From Desulfobacteraceae bacterium (GTDB lineage: Bacteria > Desulfobacterota > Desulfobacteria > Desulfobacterales > Desulfosarcinaceae), in contig JAAERL010000021.1 of assembly GCA_024230435.1 (NCBI GenBank), positions 1 to 64,000 of the forward strand: 64,000 bases of DNA. The letters run 5' to 3'. The position numbers were made by a program, and so were the translations under genes. Every line of letters starts with the position of its first letter. Positions within the stretch are counted from its first letter, which is position 1. Under the pieces are notes generated by a model. The model was not told the DNA's origin. It ran no database searches and saw nothing but the letters and a program-made list of their open reading frames with translations. Below are positions 25,074-32,519 of this stretch, one piece after another.

Positions 25074-25878
25074 CGTGTTTTTTTAAAACGCGCTGGGGTA
25101 ATCCATGAGCAACCAGTTCAACCGGACAAACATCTTCGACTGTGCAAGAATACATGCTTTCCAGCATGTCACCGGTAATTTCAGCCTGATCGTGATAATG
25201 CAACCGTTTGTTCACACAAGCCACCGATTTGACGTAGGATGACACGATAAACAGATCATGGCTTACCATCAAGATACTGATTTTTTGATTCAGTTCTTTC
25301 AATATGTTGAAAAAATCTGTTTTGCCCTTGGTGTCGAGGCTGGCGGTAGGCTCATCCAAAAGCAGCAGTTCGGGAGTAGTAATTAATGCACGCGCAATAA
25401 ATACCCTTTGACGCTGCCCACCGGATAATTGACCGATCATTTTGCCTGCGCAATCGGCAACATGCATAATTTCAAGGGCTTGCATGGCTTCGCGCCGATC
25501 CTGATCCCTTTTGCGCTGCCACCATTTAGTCCGGGGCTCAAGTTTTCCCATCAAAACCACATCCAGAACAGTTATGGGAAAAGAACGGTTTATATGAACA
25601 TTCTGGGGTACATATCCGATTTTTTGGGAAGCTTTTCCCGGCGTTTCGTCAAAAATACGCAAAGACCCGCTTGTGGGTTTTAACAGCCCTAACATGAGTT
25701 TAAGCAGAGTGGTTTTTCCGCCGCCGTTTGGGCCAATCATGGCAATAAAATCACACTTATAGATGTTAAAATTTACATCCAGCAGCACCTTCTGGCCGTT
25801 TTTGGCATAAGAGACATTTTTTATTTCCACCAATTTTTTTTTTTTCATATCAAGATTGATGCCTGTGTGTCTCTCCAT
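25051..25878 (-). CDS. znuC: Metal ABC transporter ATP-binding protein
   Basis: This 275-residue ATPase has Walker A GPNGGGKTTLLKLM, Q-loop GYVPQNVHI, signature LSGGQRQRVFIARAL, Walker B LLLLDEPTASLD and switch histidine MVSHD. The C-terminal tail ends KKHDEHEHHD, a histidine-rich stretch fitting metal handling. Its ATG at 25878 overlaps the stop of the upstream coiled-coil gene (TAATG), suggesting coupling; an internal ATG at 25848 before MKKKKLVEIKNVSY is the alternative start. No periplasmic metal-binding protein gene adjoins, which is unusual for this transporter class. Confidence 0.88.
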   Translation of the reverse strand: MERHTGINLDMKKKKLVEIKNVSYAKNGQKVLLDVNFNIYKCDFIAMIGPNGGGKTTLLKLMLGLLKPTSGSLRIFDETPGKASQKIGYVPQNVHINRSFPITVLDVVLMGKLEPRTKWWQRKRDQDRREAMQALEIMHVADCAGKMIGQLSGGQRQRVFIARALITTPELLLLDEPTASLDTKGKTDFFNILKELNQKISILMVSHDLFIVSSYVKSVACVNKRLHYHDQAEITGDMLESMYSCTVEDVCPVELVAHGLPQRVLKKHDEHEHHD

Positions 25879-26819
25879 TAAGGCAGTATCTGTTCGTTAA
25901 TTGAATCGCCGGTTGAATCGTAAATTGAATCTCTGGTTGAATCGTAAATTGAATCTCTGGTTGGATCGTCAATTGAATCGCTGGATTTTTCAGGTTCCGG
26001 GGTAACGGGTTCAGAAGGTGTATTCTGCTCGGTTGAGGTAGTGTCTTTTTGTGGCGGGCTGCTGTTTTTTTGTTTTTTTTCCAGCTCGGCAAGCTGGTCT
26101 TTCAGGGTTTGTATTTGAGCCTTAAACGATTGTTGCAATTTTAAAGTCTCGAGACGTGTGGCCAGATTCAAGTCCTTTTTTTCCAATTTTTTATCATCCA
26201 GTGTGCCCAATTGTTCATCAAGCTCCTTTACCTTGGACGAGGCGTTTTCCACCTTGGAGGCAGTAGCTTTTATGCTTAAATGAATTCGTTGAATTTGGGA
26301 TTTCAGATTTTCAGGGATTCGCGCCGTCTGGCTCTGGATTTCTTCAATACTTGCAGCCAGGTTTCTTATTTTTTTATTTAAATCATTTTTTCCGGCTTCC
26401 AGAGCTTGCTTGCTGACCATGTACTTTTTGGCGCTTTCAAGAGACTTTTTGAGTTTATCCAGGTTCACTTCAATTCTCGCTATTGATTTCTCGTGAGAGC
26501 GCATCAGCTTTTTCACATTTTCCTGTACCTTGGCTTGCTGAACAGACAGGGTTGCGAAACGGGAATCCAAATCCTTAGTAAGCCTTTGAACTCCCATATT
26601 TCTGCTATCTGCTGTTTGCACAACCTTTTTTTTCATATCCAGATAGGCAATAACCACGATAGCCACAATAATAACCGGTATCATGATGCTGATCATGGTT
26701 ACACGGGTACTGAGTTTTTCAAAACGAATCTCATCAATATCCGAGGGAGCCCCTGATTTTCCCGAATCATCATTTAACGCTATTTTATAATGGCTATCTC
26801 TAGGGTTATTTGAATCCAT
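25878..26819 (-). CDS. Membrane-anchored coiled-coil protein with C-terminal octapeptide repeats
   Basis: The 313-residue protein has a short cytoplasmic head, one membrane span (about 40-60, MISIMIPVIIVAIVVIAYL) and a long coiled coil (about 70-245) rich in Lys, Glu and Gln. A Pro/Ser/Thr/Glu-rich tail ends in imperfect repeats of DSIYDSTR. I recognise no family. By topology most of the chain is periplasmic. Its stop overlaps the start of the metal ATPase gene, so it is likely co-expressed with the transporter and occupies the place where a binding-protein gene would be expected. It lies six bases after guaA's stop on the same strand. Confidence 0.7.
   Translation of the reverse strand: MDSNNPRDSHYKIALNDDSGKSGAPSDIDEIRFEKLSTRVTMISIMIPVIIVAIVVIAYLDMKKKVVQTADSRNMGVQRLTKDLDSRFATLSVQQAKVQENVKKLMRSHEKSIARIEVNLDKLKKSLESAKKYMVSKQALEAGKNDLNKKIRNLAASIEEIQSQTARIPENLKSQIQRIHLSIKATASKVENASSKVKELDEQLGTLDDKKLEKKDLNLATRLETLKLQQSFKAQIQTLKDQLAELEKKQKNSSPPQKDTTSTEQNTPSEPVTPEPEKSSDSIDDPTRDSIYDSTRDSIYDSTGDSINEQILP
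25899..25990. repeat. 24-bp tandem repeat in the coiled-coil gene
   Basis: The word AATTGAATC recurs at 25899, 25923, 25947 and 25971 with an exact 24-base period. It encodes an eight-residue unit (DSIYDSTR and variants). It lies within the coding region and keeps frame, so copy-number changes would alter only tail length. Confidence 0.85.
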
Positions 26820-26825
26820 ATCCTT

Positions 26826-28355
26826 TTATTCCCATTCTATAGTACTCGGTGGTTTTGAGCTGATATCGTATACAACCCGATTTATCCCCCTAACCTCATT
26901 AATAATCCGATTTGAGATTTTTGCAAGAAACTTGTGGGGCAGCCTTGCCCAGTCGGCAGTCATGGCATCTTTGCTGGTCACGGCCCGAATTGCAACAATA
27001 TTTTCGTATGTTCTGCCGTCACCCATAATACCTACACTTTTAATCGGTAACAATACTGCAAAGGACTGCCACAGCTTTTTGTAATAGCCTTGCTCTCTGA
27101 TTTCATCAAGCAAAACAGCATCGGCCTCCCGCAAAATTGCCAATCGCTTTTCGGTAACTTCACCGATAACTCGAATCGCCAGGCCTGGGCCGGGAAAAGG
27201 TTGACGCCAGATCAATTCATCATCCAATCCTAATTCTTTTCCAAGCTTTCTAACCTCATCCTTAAACAAATACTTTAAGGGTTCGACAAGCTTGAGTTTC
27301 ATAAATTCAGGAAGGCCGCCCACATTATGATGAGATTTGATAACCGCTGTAGGGCCCCCAAAGGCGGATTGAGATTCAATGATGTCAGGATACAGGGTTC
27401 CCTGGGCCAGAAATTCGGCGTTTTCTATTTTTTGGGCTTCAGCCTCAAAAACATCCATGAAGATTTTGCCAATAATTTTGCGCTTTTCTTCAGGATCGGA
27501 GACACCGGAAATAGCGTCTAAAAACAGTTTAGCCGCATTTACAAACCGGATGTTGATATTCAAATGGTTTTGGAATTTTTGCCGGAGCTTTTCAGCCTCG
27601 TTTTTACGCAACAGCCCGTTATCGACAAATATGCAAGTCAAGCGGTCGCCAATGGCTTTATGAATCAGCAACGCAGTAACCGAAGAGTCAACTCCTCCGC
27701 TGAGTCCTAAAATGACATGGCCGTCTCCTACAGATTCCCGGACTTGGTCCATGGCGTGTTTTGAAAACGAATTCATCGTCCAATTGCCTTTACAGCCGCA
27801 AATATCCACAAGAAAATGCCTGATCATTTGCGTGCCTTTGCGCGTATGTTCCACTTCAGGGTGAAACTGAAGGCCGTAGAAGCGCTTTTGGTCGTTATCC
27901 GCCGCAGCGATGGCAGTATTAGCCGTGGAAGCCGTTATAACAAAATCGGAAGGCAATTGCTCGATGGAATCCCCGTGGCTCATCCACACCTGATTTGGAG
28001 AGGCAACGTTATCAAAAATACCGTTTTGCCGTTCAATTTGAAGCTCAGCAAAGCCATATTCCCTCTTTTGAGCACACTTTACCTTGCCTCCAAGCGAATC
28101 CATCATAAATTGCATACCATAACAGATTCCTAAGATGGGGATACCCAGGTCAAAAATACCTGTGTCCGCTTTGGGACTATTGGCCTCATAGATGCTGGCC
28201 GGTCCTCCGGACAGGATAATTCCCTTTGGATTAATATTTTTTATTTGGTCAATGGTAATCGTCGGGGCTTCTATCTGGCAATAAACCTGACATTCACGTA
28301 CTCGACGGGCGATCAGTTGGTTAAATTGTGAACCGAAATCAATAATTAGAATCAT
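26826..28355 (-). CDS. guaA: GMP synthase (glutamine-hydrolysing)
   Basis: The 509-residue bifunctional enzyme has an N-terminal class I glutaminase with the nucleophile cysteine in ILGICYGMQ and histidine in QFHPEVEHT. An ATP pyrophosphatase domain with the P-loop LSGGVDSSV and a dimerisation domain ending KPPSTIEWE follow. It converts XMP to GMP with glutamine nitrogen. Its length is standard. No guaB is adjacent; the next gene on the strand is the coiled-coil protein six bases on. Confidence 0.97.
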   Translation of the reverse strand: MILIIDFGSQFNQLIARRVRECQVYCQIEAPTITIDQIKNINPKGIILSGGPASIYEANSPKADTGIFDLGIPILGICYGMQFMMDSLGGKVKCAQKREYGFAELQIERQNGIFDNVASPNQVWMSHGDSIEQLPSDFVITASTANTAIAAADNDQKRFYGLQFHPEVEHTRKGTQMIRHFLVDICGCKGNWTMNSFSKHAMDQVRESVGDGHVILGLSGGVDSSVTALLIHKAIGDRLTCIFVDNGLLRKNEAEKLRQKFQNHLNINIRFVNAAKLFLDAISGVSDPEEKRKIIGKIFMDVFEAEAQKIENAEFLAQGTLYPDIIESQSAFGGPTAVIKSHHNVGGLPEFMKLKLVEPLKYLFKDEVRKLGKELGLDDELIWRQPFPGPGLAIRVIGEVTEKRLAILREADAVLLDEIREQGYYKKLWQSFAVLLPIKSVGIMGDGRTYENIVAIRAVTSKDAMTADWARLPHKFLAKISNRIINEVRGINRVVYDISSKPPSTIEWE

Positions 28356-28494
28356 TTATGTGCCTCATAGCGATTTTATTCAATGAACAAAAGGAGTTAA
28401 ACGGTTTGCGAAAATAGCCTGAATATGGTAGAGACGGCTGAAAAAGTCAATGCTTTTATGTGTTCAAAATAACACAAATTTTTGGTGGGTTTAA

Positions 28495-29298
28495 ATGATC
28501 ATTCAAATATATGAAATTCAGACACTTGAAGAAGCTCAAATGATGGTGAGGTTGGGCGCTGATCATATCGGAAGCGTTCTTGAACGGATTGACGATTGGC
28601 AAAATCCGGAAATCAAAAGAACCATACAGTTTATCCAAAGCAAGGGACACAAAAGCAGCCTGATTCCTTTATTTACAGATATTGATACAATTTTTCGCGC
28701 CTTGGATTATTATCAACCTAATATTCTGCATTTTTGTGAGACACTGCCCGCACAAGAGCTTCAGGGGCCGGTACTTGAACTAATCTATGATCGTCAGAAT
28801 AAAATCAGGCAACACAGCCCGGGGCTGCAGATCATGCGTTCGATTCCCATAGCGGTCAGTGACTGCTTAACTCCGGTAGCCTCTTTGGAGATAGGCCGCA
28901 TATTCGAGCCCATAAGCGATTGGTTTCTTACCGATACGTTGTTAACGGACTCGTTTGACCAGGCGCAACCGGTCAACGGGTATGTCGGCATCACCGGGAA
29001 AACATGCGATTGGGGTGTGGCAAAGGAACTGGCAGCCGCGAGCAGTATCCCCGTTATCTTAGCAGGAGGTATTGGCCCATCGAATGCGTATAAGGCTGTA
29101 AAGGCAGTTGAGCCTACCGGAATTGACAGCTGCACAAATACAAACAGGGTTAATGAACATGGCAAGCCGGTTCGTTTTAAAAAGGATCCTGAAAAAGTAA
29201 AAAATATGATTTCGGCGGCCCATATCGCTCATTCCGAGCTGAATCCAGAAAAAGGGCCAATTGAATTAAAGGAGATAAAAGATGTTCGAAAGTGGTGA
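28495..29298 (+). CDS. Phosphoribosylanthranilate isomerase-like TIM-barrel protein
   Basis: The C-terminal half matches TrpF: GYVGITGKTCDWGVAKELAAASSIPVILAGGIGPSNAYKAVKAVEPTGIDSCTNTN covers the phosphate-binding loops of the barrel. At the N-terminus the canonical KICG with the catalytic cysteine is replaced by MIIQIYEIQ, so it is probably not a normal tryptophan-pathway enzyme. The chain is about 267 residues, longer than TrpF (near 200), with an inserted middle. No trp genes adjoin; instead its last 17 bases overlap efp. Another isomerase or a non-catalytic role is open. Confidence 0.65.
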   Translation: MIIQIYEIQTLEEAQMMVRLGADHIGSVLERIDDWQNPEIKRTIQFIQSKGHKSSLIPLFTDIDTIFRALDYYQPNILHFCETLPAQELQGPVLELIYDRQNKIRQHSPGLQIMRSIPIAVSDCLTPVASLEIGRIFEPISDWFLTDTLLTDSFDQAQPVNGYVGITGKTCDWGVAKELAAASSIPVILAGGIGPSNAYKAVKAVEPTGIDSCTNTNRVNEHGKPVRFKKDPEKVKNMISAAHIAHSELNPEKGPIELKEIKDVRKW

Positions 29299-29845
29299 TT
29301 TACGAAAAGGCGTCAAATTGGAAATCAACGGCGAACCTTATGTCATTGCCCAGTTTGAATTTGTAAAACCCGGCAAGGGCCAGGCGCTATACAAATGCAA
29401 ATTGAAAAACATGATCACAGGAGCCCAATTCGATAGAACCTTTAGATCAGGCGAAAAGTTCAAACCTGCTGATCTTGAGGAGATCGATATGGAATACCTT
29501 TATTTTGATGGTGATAGCTATTGCTTCATGAATACATCAAATTATGAGCAAGATATGCTTACAGCCGATCAGGTTGGCGATGCCATAGCTTTTCTAAAAG
29601 AAAACACGGTGTGCAGCGTACTGTTGTTTGAAGGCCGGCCTATAGAGCTCACCCTGCCCAATTTTGTGCAATTGCGTATCACCACAGCCGAACAGTGGGC
29701 AAAAGGCGATACCGCAAGTGGTGATACCAAACCTGTAACACTTGAAACAGGCCATGTCCTGCAAGTTCCTCCATTTGTAAATGAAGGCGAACTCATCAAA
29801 ATCGACACCCGTACCGGTCAATATGTTGAAAGGGTAAAAGGTTAA
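29282..29845 (+). CDS. efp: Elongation factor P
   Basis: This 187-residue translation factor relieves ribosome stalling at proline runs. The N-terminal KOW-like domain has EFVKPGKGQALYKCKLKNM with K32 at the tip of the loop, the position modified by lysylation or rhamnosylation in other bacteria. Two OB domains end VPPFVNEGELIKIDTRTGQYVERV, the conserved terminus. AAAGGAGAT precedes the ATG inside the upstream TrpF-like gene. No modification enzyme is nearby. Confidence 0.96.
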   Translation: MFESGDLRKGVKLEINGEPYVIAQFEFVKPGKGQALYKCKLKNMITGAQFDRTFRSGEKFKPADLEEIDMEYLYFDGDSYCFMNTSNYEQDMLTADQVGDAIAFLKENTVCSVLLFEGRPIELTLPNFVQLRITTAEQWAKGDTASGDTKPVTLETGHVLQVPPFVNEGELIKIDTRTGQYVERVKG

Positions 29846-29879
29846 AAAACAGGTAACTAACCGTCGAAACCTCTTTGGC

Positions 29880-29895
29880 TGGCACACGTCTTGCC
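29880..29895 (+). promoter_or_regulatory. Sigma-54-type promoter with no obvious downstream gene
   Basis: TGGCACACGTCTTGCC keeps GG and GC ten bases apart and agrees with TGGCACG-N4-TTGCW at nine of eleven strongly constrained positions. Transcription would run rightwards from about 29907 into the 200 bases before the converging ion-channel gene, where only a doubtful 59-codon frame (ATG at 29976) exists. Confidence 0.55.
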
Positions 29896-29906
29896 CGATT
29901 GGATTC

Positions 29907-30110
29907 ATTTTTAAGGCCGGTCAATGGGGATGGGTGCAAACATATTGTCTGCGCCCATTCTTGCGCAGGTATAAAATGTTTTATCAACCTGTTGGGCCGT
30001 TAGCAGCGCCAAAGCTGCTCAATCAAGTGATAGCGGGTAGAGCGACCCTATTGCCCAAAAAACAGATGATCTGTGCAAACGTTCTGATGGGGCTACGGTC
30101 TTTTTCTCAG
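29907..30110 (+). ncRNA. Possible sigma-54-dependent small RNA (tentative)
   Basis: Downstream of the sigma-54-type site are a hairpin at 29928-29960 (GGATGGGTGCA facing TGCGCCCATTC, two wobble pairs) and a small one near 30029 (GGGT facing ACCC). A GC-rich stretch running into GGTCTTTTTCTC ends near 30112. No frame has a ribosome site. I infer a transcript but cannot exclude that this is only the trailer of efp. Confidence 0.25.
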
Positions 30111-30947
30111 TTAATCTCCTTCGTATTTTTGAAAAATAACTTGGCCGCAAGATTTGCAGTGTGACGCATCCTTGTCATGGAAAATAAGTCCGCAACTTTG
30201 GCAAACCACCTGCTTTTTCTGTGCCATATGAATCCATTCCCTCACGATGCGGCTTGCTTGCCATGGAATTAATATTATTCCGGATAAAATCATGAGAACC
30301 GTAACCCATCGGCCGGATTCGGATTGGGGAGTTATATCTCCAAAACCGACAGTTGTCAGGCAAACAACGGTAAAATAAAAAGCATCGCCAAAAGAGGATA
30401 CATTGGCGTTGACCTGACTTTCTACATGGTAAAAAAGCACCGCCGAAACAAAAAAAATCATTATAATGGTAAACAATAAGCGCACAACCCGAAGCAGGGA
30501 CGGGGAAATGTTACCAAAAAAAAAGAAAGGATCGGCGGTAAATCTCAAAAAACGAAATATCCGCAAAACCCGGAAGGAGCGTATGACACGAATAAATCCT
30601 AAATCAACGGCTGTGCCAAGCTGAGCAAGCAGCAACCATAGGGTGGGCAAGATGGCAATTAAATCGATGAGGCTGTATTTATCGCGCAACTGCCGCCATC
30701 TGCCGGGCGCGGCATAAAGCCTGATTGCGTATTCGATAATAAAAAAAAACACGATACCGATTTCAATACGCCAAAGCAGCGCCCTGTTTTTTTCACTCAT
30801 CGGGTATGTTTCGATAACGAGCAAGGCGCAAATAGCTAAATTTAACGCAATGATAACTATATCGATGAACTTGCCAAGGGGTGTTTGGCAATCGATGAGA
30901 TAGTATTGAAGGACTTTTCTTATTTTCAAAGACCTTGAGGCGGTCAT
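30111..30947 (-). CDS. Voltage-gated-type potassium channel with C-terminal zinc ribbon
   Basis: The 278-residue protein has six hydrophobic segments, a fourth with arginines every third residue (RVIRSFRVLRIFRFLRF) as in voltage sensors, and the potassium filter TTVGFGD in the pore loop. After the last span a short tail carries CQSCGLIFHDKDASHCKSCG, a four-cysteine zinc ribbon, where many bacterial channels carry other modules. It probably moves potassium across the inner membrane, possibly with redox- or metal-sensitive gating by the ribbon. Its start overlaps the CorC/HlyC gene by four bases. Confidence 0.85.
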   Translation of the reverse strand: MTASRSLKIRKVLQYYLIDCQTPLGKFIDIVIIALNLAICALLVIETYPMSEKNRALLWRIEIGIVFFFIIEYAIRLYAAPGRWRQLRDKYSLIDLIAILPTLWLLLAQLGTAVDLGFIRVIRSFRVLRIFRFLRFTADPFFFFGNISPSLLRVVRLLFTIIMIFFVSAVLFYHVESQVNANVSSFGDAFYFTVVCLTTVGFGDITPQSESGRWVTVLMILSGIILIPWQASRIVREWIHMAQKKQVVCQSCGLIFHDKDASHCKSCGQVIFQKYEGD

Positions 30948-32203
30948 TGGCTATCTGGCGCAGGCTGTTGCACAGCCTTTTGTTTTATCGAAGGCCGTAC
31001 AATATATTCTCTGATACGGTTTCCTTCCTTTACCTTTACAACCACATCATACTTACCAATGCTGATTTCCTCGTTTTCATCTGGAATTCTTCCAATTTGC
31101 TCAAGCACATAACCGGAAAAGGTGTCATACTCTGCCGATTCGGGTATATTCATACCAATTTTTTCATTGACCTCTTCAATATCGGTTTTACCCAGAACCA
31201 CCCATTCTTTGTTTTTGCTTTTGGTGATAAGCGGTTCCACCTTATCGGTCTCATCGATGATTTCACCCACCAGCTCTTCCAGGGCATCCTCTAATGTAAT
31301 GAGCCCGGATATACCACCGTGTTCGTCCACCACAAGGGCTAAATGAGCCTTACGTTTTTTAAACTGCTTCATAAGGGAATCGAGTTTGATATGCTCGGGT
31401 ACAAAGTAAGGAGCTCGCATAAGAGTGGCAATATCCATTGGCTCTTTACTTTTAGCCTGATGGGCCAGGATGTCTTTGACGTTTAAAATTCCGACAATTG
31501 TGTCAATATTATCCTTGATGACAGGTATCCGTGTGAAACCGGATTCGGTAATCGTTTTTAAATCAAGGGGTTCCTGAATGTCCAGAACAAACATGTCCGC
31601 CCTGGGCGTCATGATTGTCGAGGCATTGGTATCGTCAAAATCGAAGATTTTGTGTATAAACTGCTGCTCGACTTCGTTGATCTGACCTTCTTCATGCACA
31701 ACTTCAACAAATGTTTTCAGCTCCTCCTCGGTTACAGTGGGGCTGTGTTTGATCATTCCGGTCAGTTTGGGGATAAAATCGAGAAAAAATACAACCGGTC
31801 TGACCAAAATGGAGAACCAATACACCGGATAAATGGCAAAGCGGGCGATGAGCACATTGTTGTGCGTGGCTACGGATTTGGGCATTACCTCTCCAAAAAT
31901 TAATATCAATAAGGTCATCACGCCGGTTGTAAGTCCCAAGGCATAATTTGGAAACAGCTTAAGGGTCACTGAGGTGGCCAGGGCTGAAGCGGCAACATTG
32001 ACAATGTTGTTGCCAATCAAAATTGTGCTTAGCAATCTATGCGGATCATTTTTCATCCGCCGAATTAGTTTATAGGATTTTCCCTTTTGTTTGGATAAGT
32101 GACGGGCTTTCGTTTGACTGATGGAAAACAGCGCAGTCTCCGCCGATGAAAAAAAACCAGATAATAAAAGCAATATAAATAATGGGACAAGATGACTAAC
32201 CAT
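30944..32203 (-). CDS. CNNM/CorC-HlyC family membrane protein
   Basis: The 419-residue protein has an N-terminal DUF21/CNNM membrane domain with about four spans (LLLLSGFFSSAETALFSIS is diagnostic). A CBS pair (about 205-325; DIQEPLDLKTITESGFTRIPVIKDNIDTIVGILNVKDIL, VVDEHGGISGLITLEDALEELVGEI) and a C-terminal CorC_HlyC domain follow. The family is linked to magnesium or cobalt efflux; the older haemolysin label is not a functional claim. It is co-transcribed with the ion channel through an ATGA overlap. Confidence 0.9.
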   Translation of the reverse strand: MVSHLVPLFILLLLSGFFSSAETALFSISQTKARHLSKQKGKSYKLIRRMKNDPHRLLSTILIGNNIVNVAASALATSVTLKLFPNYALGLTTGVMTLLILIFGEVMPKSVATHNNVLIARFAIYPVYWFSILVRPVVFFLDFIPKLTGMIKHSPTVTEEELKTFVEVVHEEGQINEVEQQFIHKIFDFDDTNASTIMTPRADMFVLDIQEPLDLKTITESGFTRIPVIKDNIDTIVGILNVKDILAHQAKSKEPMDIATLMRAPYFVPEHIKLDSLMKQFKKRKAHLALVVDEHGGISGLITLEDALEELVGEIIDETDKVEPLITKSKNKEWVVLGKTDIEEVNEKIGMNIPESAEYDTFSGYVLEQIGRIPDENEEISIGKYDVVVKVKEGNRIREYIVRPSIKQKAVQQPAPDSQ

Positions 32204-32519
32204 TACCTCATCTTTCTAAAATACCACAGCACTGCCCTGTAGAAACGCACGTCGGCTCCAACGTCAGGGGCTACTGTCGCACTACCATAACTAGGTATAT
32301 TTTTAATTCTATGGGATTTAATTGAAGAGCCGGATAAAAACGGGTCGTCCAAGGTTTTTTTTTCCTCCAGACCAAGTCAGGGCATACACGCCCGAATCAA
32401 CGGTCATACTGGATCTTAATATATCAACTGATTGTATATATTCAAGCAAATTTATTTACCGCCTTTTGGAAACAGTATCTTAGGTTCCGGCTTGGCGTTG
32501 CTTGTGTTTACGCAATGAT
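32204..32519. other. Intergenic region without a recognised gene
   Basis: This stretch lies upstream of the CorC/HlyC gene and downstream of the DUF89-like gene, both on the minus strand. I see no frame with a ribosome site, no RNA gene and no clear hairpin. It must hold the promoter of the CorC/channel pair. Confidence 0.4.

Noticed and set aside
25899-25990. Four regularly spaced 24-base repeats considered as a CRISPR array
   Set aside because: The period is a multiple of three, the units are contiguous without unique spacers, and they encode in-frame octapeptides in a coiled-coil protein.
29934-30164. A 76-codon frame downstream of efp as a protein gene
   Set aside because: It has no ribosome site, extends into the converging channel gene and has no recognisable domain; the interval is better left as possible RNA or spacer.
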